Origin: Amborella trichopoda
Taxonomy: Eukaryota > Streptophyta > Magnoliopsida > Amborellales > Amborellaceae
Reading direction: 5' to 3'
DNA length: 64,000 nt
Assembly (NCBI RefSeq): GCF_000471905.2
Contig: NW_006497025.1
Location: 114,309-178,308 of the forward strand
Position 1 is the first letter of the stretch. Every line of letters starts with the position of its first letter. The notes under the pieces are model-generated. The model searched no databases. It was not told the DNA's origin and saw nothing but the letters and a program-made list of their open reading frames with translations. Shown one piece after another: positions 59,273 to 64,000 of the stretch. The position numbers and the translations under genes were made by a program.

Positions 59273-60514
59273 GGAAAAATTATATACATATCTGTTATAA
59301 TTTGCGTTATTCCAAAACTATCGAATAGTTTCCATTAGTACTTATTTGTCCGTTTTTTCATGTCATAACAATTTTTTTAAAAAAAAATAATTTTACCCTT
59401 TTTTGGTTGTTTAACAACTGAATTCAATGGATTTTCGATGGTTTGACCACCGAAATCAGACCAATTTCGGTTTTTGAAAAAACAAAAAATTCAAAATTTT
59501 CGGTTCTTCAATAACCGAAATTTTTTTCGTAGGTACTCTGCATATTCTCTCTATATGAATTTTCCTTTTTTCCATTGTTGAACAACCAAATTCAATGGAT
59601 TTGGATTTTCCTTTTTTCCATTGTTGAACAACCAAATTCAATGGATTTTTGGTTGTTCAACAACCGAAATCCTCTATACCTTTCTTTCACCCACGCTTTA
59701 CTCGCCTTTTCCCTTTATTAGTCATTGTAGAGAGAGAATGGATAAACATAAGGAAGAGTTTAAACCCTAAAGTATAGAGAGAATGAATAAACATCGGAGA
59801 GAGAATAGATAAATATAGGAAGAGTTTAAACCTACCCAATCTAACGTATAGAGAGAGAATGGATAAATATAGGCGAGAGTTTAAAGGGTAGAGAATAATT
59901 TAAACCCACCCAATGTTTATCTATTCTCTCTCTATACCTTACATTGGATGGGTTTAAACTCTTTTTTGCCCTTTAAACTCTATCTTATGTTTGTCCATTT
60001 TTTCTCCTATGTTTATCCATTCTCTCTATACCTTGAGTGGGTTTAAATTCTTCTCTATTTTTATCTATTCTCTCTCCTATGTCTATCCATTCTCTCCCTA
60101 CCTTAGGGTTGAAACTCTTCCATATATTTATCAAGGATTTCGGCTGTTGAATAACCAAAAATCCATTGAAGAACAACCGAAAAAGGGAAAATCTAAAGAA
60201 TACACATAATACTTTCAAAAAAATAATTGGGTTCTTGAAGAACGTCAATTTTTTGGTTCTTCAACAACAAAAAAACCGAAATTGGCCTAAAGAGCCGTCA
60301 ATTTTTTGGTTCTTCAAAAACAGAAAAACCAAAATTGGCCTAATTTTGGTGGTTGAATAACCGAAAATCTATTGAATTCAGTTGTTGAAAGGTAAAATTA
60401 TCTTTTTAAAAAAATTTCGTTATGACGTGAAAAAATGGACAGATAAGTAATAACGGAAACTATTATGTAGTTTTGTAATAATGCAAACTATAATGGATAT
60501 GTTCGTAATTTTCC
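59273..60514. mobile_element. 1.24-kb foldback element
   Basis: Left end 'ggaaaaattatatacatatc'; right end reverse complement 'ggaaaattacgaacatatcc'. The arms pair for ~190 bases ('catgtcataacaa' with 'cacgtcataacga', 'caactgaattcaatggattt' with 'caactgaattcaatagattt'). The interior continues the symmetry: 'gagagagaatggataaacat' blocks on the left face 'atgtttatccattctctc' blocks on the right, with the turn near 59920. The word 'ggttgttcaacaacc' recurs and is itself a palindrome. No real ORF. No clean flanking duplication; the T-rich flanks are compatible with a MULE-type duplication but not proof. Confidence 0.85.
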
Positions 60515-60562
60515 CTTTCTTTTTTAATAATAAAAGTAGGTGTTTCTCTCTTAGTTGCTATG

Positions 60563-60842
60563 TCTGATTTTTATTGGCCGCCTCTCCAAATCCCACCGAA
60601 AAATGTTGTTTTGGCCTCAAAACCAGCTTGAAATTCATTTCAACCGTAATTATAAAATTTAAAACTTAAAAAATAATATGGAATACTAGAAAATGAATAG
60701 TATACACTATTTTTCAGTAAAAACGTTTCTTTTTCAAATCTAAAATTGTCAATTGAGAAATCTATTTGAGAGTTTAGTGCCAAAGCAGTATTTTCTGTTT
60801 CCAAGCTAATTTTGGAGATGGGGCGGCCTTACAGAAACTTTT
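60563..60842. mobile_element. MITE with GGCCGCC termini
   Basis: Left 'ttattggccgcctctccaaa' pairs with the right end 'ttttggagatggggcggcct' (~60815-60835). ~280 bp, AT-rich; the interior has 'taattataaaatttaaaact' as in other MITEs here. Confidence 0.6.
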
Positions 60843-61384
60843 CTCTGTCAATACACCCCCAGAAAATTAGTGCGGGGGTATGGTCAAATATGTAAATATG
60901 AGGATATTACAGTTACTTTTTTGGGAAAGTAGTTTAATCTTCCATTCAGTAAAGTGGAACCGTATTAGATATGGCAAGTATCATTCCATATCCAATCAAT
61001 TTCCATTTCTTAGATTTCGCTGCGAAATTTCGTAGGAATCCGATGAAACAAAGTCGTGTTTAATCAATGAAAAGGAAGAAAAAGTAAAAGTGGCCAAATT
61101 GTATGTTGACAATGACATCACCCCATTTCACATTCACTTTCTCTATGTCTTAATTAACAAACTACCAACGAATTTAATTAGCATCGAAATCATTATTAAA
61201 GGTTCTAAAACAAACAAACGGCTAACATTACAGGAATAAAGTACCCATTGGTCCTTTGACTATATTGAAATTGCCCTTGAAAATTTAGTCTTAACATCCA
61301 TCGCAAAAATAGATTTATTACGAGGCCCACATTTTTACAAATACGGGCTTGGCCTTGGCCGCCTAGAAACCGAATCTTTATTTA

Positions 61385-61866
61385 GGGAAAGGTTTCTATG
61401 CTTCTCCTGCAGTATAAAAGATATATACTACCTTTTTATCCAACCGTTTAATTTAGATCAAGTGCGCCACTAACTATTTCAACTAGATCCGATGCTTCAA
61501 AGTATTTTATTTTTAATATTTTTTCTACTAACTATATAAATATGAAATTTGATACGTGTCATCACTTCAATGGGGTGCAACCTAAGTAAAATATTAAAAA
61601 ATATTTGTGATAAAATACAATAATTAAAATATCCATGAAAATTTCAAGGGCATTTTAGTTTTTATTTTATTGGGAATATTTTTTGTATATTTTTTTATAG
61701 ATGTGAGTTCAAGAGAGGATTGGATGTCCAAAATTTGGTGTTAAAATATTTTGTATAAAAAAAATTAAAAATAAATTGTGATTGAGGACATCTTAGTCGT
61801 CCATTCTAAATGGACGGTTGGATAGGGGCGAGTATAAAATTTGATTGTTGTAGGGGAAGCTTGCCC
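61385..61866. mobile_element. 482-bp MITE with 9-bp target duplication (MULE-type)
   Basis: Starts GGGAAAGGTTTCTATGCTTC; the right end reverse-complemented starts GGGCAAGCTTCCCCTAC. The inverted similarity continues through 'tttatactcgcccctatcca' / 'tatactacctttttatccaa' and 'accgtttaatttaga' / 'accgtccatttaga'. Flanking 9-mers CTTTATTTA (61376-61384) and ATTTATTTA (61867-61875) match at 8 of 9, pointing to the Mutator superfamily. Confidence 0.78.
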
Positions 61867-61875
61867 ATTTATTTA

Positions 61876-63029
61876 ATAAATCTAATTTTTTTATTTTTTC
61901 GAATTTTTTATTTACGAATATTTTGGCGTCTTGGAAAATCTTTGTGGCATAATGTGCAAAAGTAATTTCAAGTGAATCTCTCTCCTCTCTCTTTCACTCA
62001 TACAACCGCGGCTTCTAGAAGGAAAATCATTGGTTTTATCACACGTCTTCTCGCTACGACACCTTTTAAAAGTTAAGCCAAAAGATATTCTACCCTTTCG
62101 GGAGTATAATGTCTATTTACTCGCGCTGGTAAAACCTTACATAGAATTAGTTGTAGATCTCAAATTTTGGAGATGTAGCCTCTTTAACATATAGATTAAC
62201 TTCAATAGAAAATTTTTTAATTGCATCCTTTAAGCAAAAAAAAAATAAAAAATCTCAACATTGAATAGAAACCATCAAATTTTTAGAGAATGAGATCTAA
62301 GTATTAAAAAATTCAAATTTCAAATTTTATTTTTTGAGAATAATCATTTAACAATTATAAGGTGGTCACCAAAATTTCAGATTGAAAAAATCCTCCCAAA
62401 ATAGGTCATCTGCCCAAAGTAAACTATGCTCCCGAAGGAGCATAGCATATGCGCTTAAAAGTTAAAGGTAAAGTGTTTTCCAACATCTCCCCAGTTTAAA
62501 CGGTGTTTTTAAACGTCGCCCCTGTTTGAACTTTGAACTTTGAACTTGAACATGTGGTGGGGCTATCTGATTCTTGAAAGCATAGACTAGACCCTTTACC
62601 CATTTTTTAATTTTTCTTTTTCCCTTCTCCCCGGCATCGTCCCACACAGAAAGAAAAATCACCGACCCCTGGCCTGACCTGTAGGTCGCGGAGCCCTGGC
62701 CCGACCTGTACTTCAATTAACGTAAAGTGAGTTCAGTTGTATCAGTGCGACAATCAAACTTGTTGAATCGGTCTTGTTCACTTATTCGAACTGATTCTAT
62801 TGTATACTAGATTGGACACCGCCCTAGTACTCTCTTGCTTGGTAACTTGGGCTAAAATAGTTACTTTTCAATCTGACACTTCAAGCATGTCTGATACCTA
62901 ACTAGAAGTTCCAGTTTAATGTAATACCTTCTTGTTCATTAGCAGGAGATGCTATAAGAAATGGGTTTTAGGAAGTTCCGGTTTCTCAAAAAATGAGACC
63001 TAGAGACCTATAGTATCTTTTACCGGATG
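61876..63029. other. Intergenic, no gene seen
   Basis: A short hairpin, 'tatgctcccgaaggagcata', lies at about 62427-62446. The minus-strand frame 62462-62716 has a small direct repeat (YRSGQGS twice) but no family resemblance. Confidence 0.5.
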
Positions 63030-63300
63030 AAAGTTTGTTCATCTTGGAGAACCCTCCGATTGATCATCTTAACCTTGAGTTGTGTGGATGTGAAGAAAAA
63101 AAAATTTTAAAATCTTAAAATAGTACAACTTATAATAATTTATCTGGACCATCTATTTTCAAGGTTTTTAAATGTTTATAAATATGCTTGATCAATACTA
63201 TTTTTTAAATTTTAAATTTCATAATTAAGAATGAAAATAGAGTTTCGATCTATTATTAGGTTTCTAGCACCAAAAATAAATCGCCAAGAAAATTTTAAAG
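63030..63300. mobile_element. MITE family 1-like interior, ends not found
   Basis: Shares 'gattgatcatcttaacctt', 'ctggaccatctattttcaag', 'tttataaatatgcttgatca' and 'tttcataattaagaatgaaa' with family 1. No terminal repeats visible; a decayed copy. Confidence 0.5.
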
Positions 63301-63339
63301 GTATAACTTACTCGTGCAGAATAAGGAGATTGCTTTAGA

Positions 63340-63930
63340 TAAACCTAACCCTTTATCTTTCTACTCTAATTCTTTTCTCTCTCAAACAATGCCCTCTCTC
63401 TTTAAATCTTTTGACTCTGCCTTTACTCACTCTAACGCCTCTCTAATTGTGTCATTTTTCTCTCTAAATGTACCTTGCAATTTCCCTTACATTTCCTACT
63501 CTCTAACCGTTTCTCTAACTCTCTCTGACCATGCTCTTTTTCAATAGAGTCATACCCTTTTTTTACTCTAAATCCTCTCTAAACGCATATTCTCTCTCTA
63601 ACTATCCCAAATCCATTCTCCCTCTAACTGCTATCTCTAACAATGCTCTTTCCCTCTCTAGCTCCGTTATTTTCTACCGAATTACGTTCATTTCTCTTTA
63701 ATTCTACGCTTTCTCTATATAACTCAATTCTCTCTCTAAATGGACCATTCCTCTCTCTATATATCCTTTCTCTCTCTAACTACATCCTAGAATGTTCTCT
63801 TAGTTTTATTCCTCTAACTATCCCTTGTTTCTTGACTCCTTTCTCTTTCTAAATATGCCTCCTCCTTTTTTTCTAACCATGTCCTCTCTATCTCCCCCCT
63901 CTCTCTGTCTGCGTTCCCTCTATTTTTTTT
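63340..63930. repeat. Pyrimidine-rich tract with degenerate CTCTCTCTAA units
   Basis: Dozens of 'ctctctaa' / 'tctctctaac' words spaced 15-40 bases apart on the plus strand. The two open frames here (63314-63547, 63643-63852) are products of this composition. An 'aataaag' lies at 63984. Confidence 0.75.
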
Positions 63931-64000
63931 GCTTTCATGAAACTTGTTGTATGTAAATACAAACTTCCAAATATTATGGAATCAATAAAGAAAGGAAAAA

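Noticed and set aside
59456-60360. Four frames inside the foldback element
   Set aside because: They appear on both strands as mirror images of the same repeats and resemble no protein.
62462-62716. Minus-strand frame with the YRSGQGS direct repeat
   Set aside because: The repeat is only two copies of a short GC-rich phrase; no family match and no gene context.
63314-63852. Two Ser/Leu-rich plus-strand frames at the right end
   Set aside because: Direct translation of the CTCTCTAA pyrimidine tract.

Overview
This is nuclear plant DNA, most probably from a flowering plant. The evidence is a plant-type RINGv/MARCH-like membrane E3 ligase gene with a canonical GT-AG intron, a FAR1/FHY3-type sequence, plant L1 retrotransposons carrying an RNase H domain, Ty1/copia and other LTR fossils, a Mutator-like element and many MITEs. 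Base composition is AT-rich, and there is one assembly gap (N, 26428-26953). I could not determine the species.

Layout. 1-5200: a Mutator-like element (MULE), transposase strand minus. It has long CT/GA-rich terminal repeats, a decayed MuDR-type N-terminal domain, and what looks like a captured fragment of a STICHEL/DnaX-like host gene where the catalytic domain should be. 5523-5891: a full copy of a ~350-bp MITE family found at least six more times here. 5937-11993: a nearly full-length but decayed L1 on the minus strand with recognisable 16-bp target-site duplications. 12000-17000: AT-rich intergenic DNA with several MITEs, including a 113-bp hAT-type MITE with its TSD. 17942-20241 (minus): the only gene that looks intact, a two-exon RINGv E3 ligase of 313 residues with three internal 44-residue repeats. 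Its upstream region holds two MITE copies. 22551-24749: a 5'-truncated L1 on the plus strand.

25183-35813: a fossil LTR-type region (termini TGTAGACACC...GGTGTCTACA) with proline/serine/glutamine-rich reading frames but no polymerase genes that I can see. It also holds several minisatellites and the assembly gap. 35814-38800: LTR-like and unclassified DNA. 38839-46550 (plus): a degenerate FAR1-like sequence split by about 5.7 kb of foreign DNA that contains two 1.6-kb direct repeats on either side of a solo-LTR-like piece. 46550-51300: short tandem duplications and nothing else recognised. 51390-57220: an inverted pair of ~450-bp repeats bracketing a minus-strand relative of the 25-36 kb LTR family, a 104-bp tandem duplication, a MITE and an AT-rich minisatellite. 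57535-58930: a fossil copia pol segment. 59273-60514: a large 1.24-kb foldback element. 60563-63300: more MITEs. 63340-63930: a pyrimidine-rich tract.

The window is therefore a gene-poor, repeat-dense segment with one plausible functioning gene. Its interest lies in how elements have captured, split and decorated host sequences: the STICHEL-like piece in the MULE, the split FAR1-like sequence and the MITEs upstream of the RINGv gene. I saw no CRISPR array, operon or other prokaryotic feature, and no convincing tRNA or rRNA gene.
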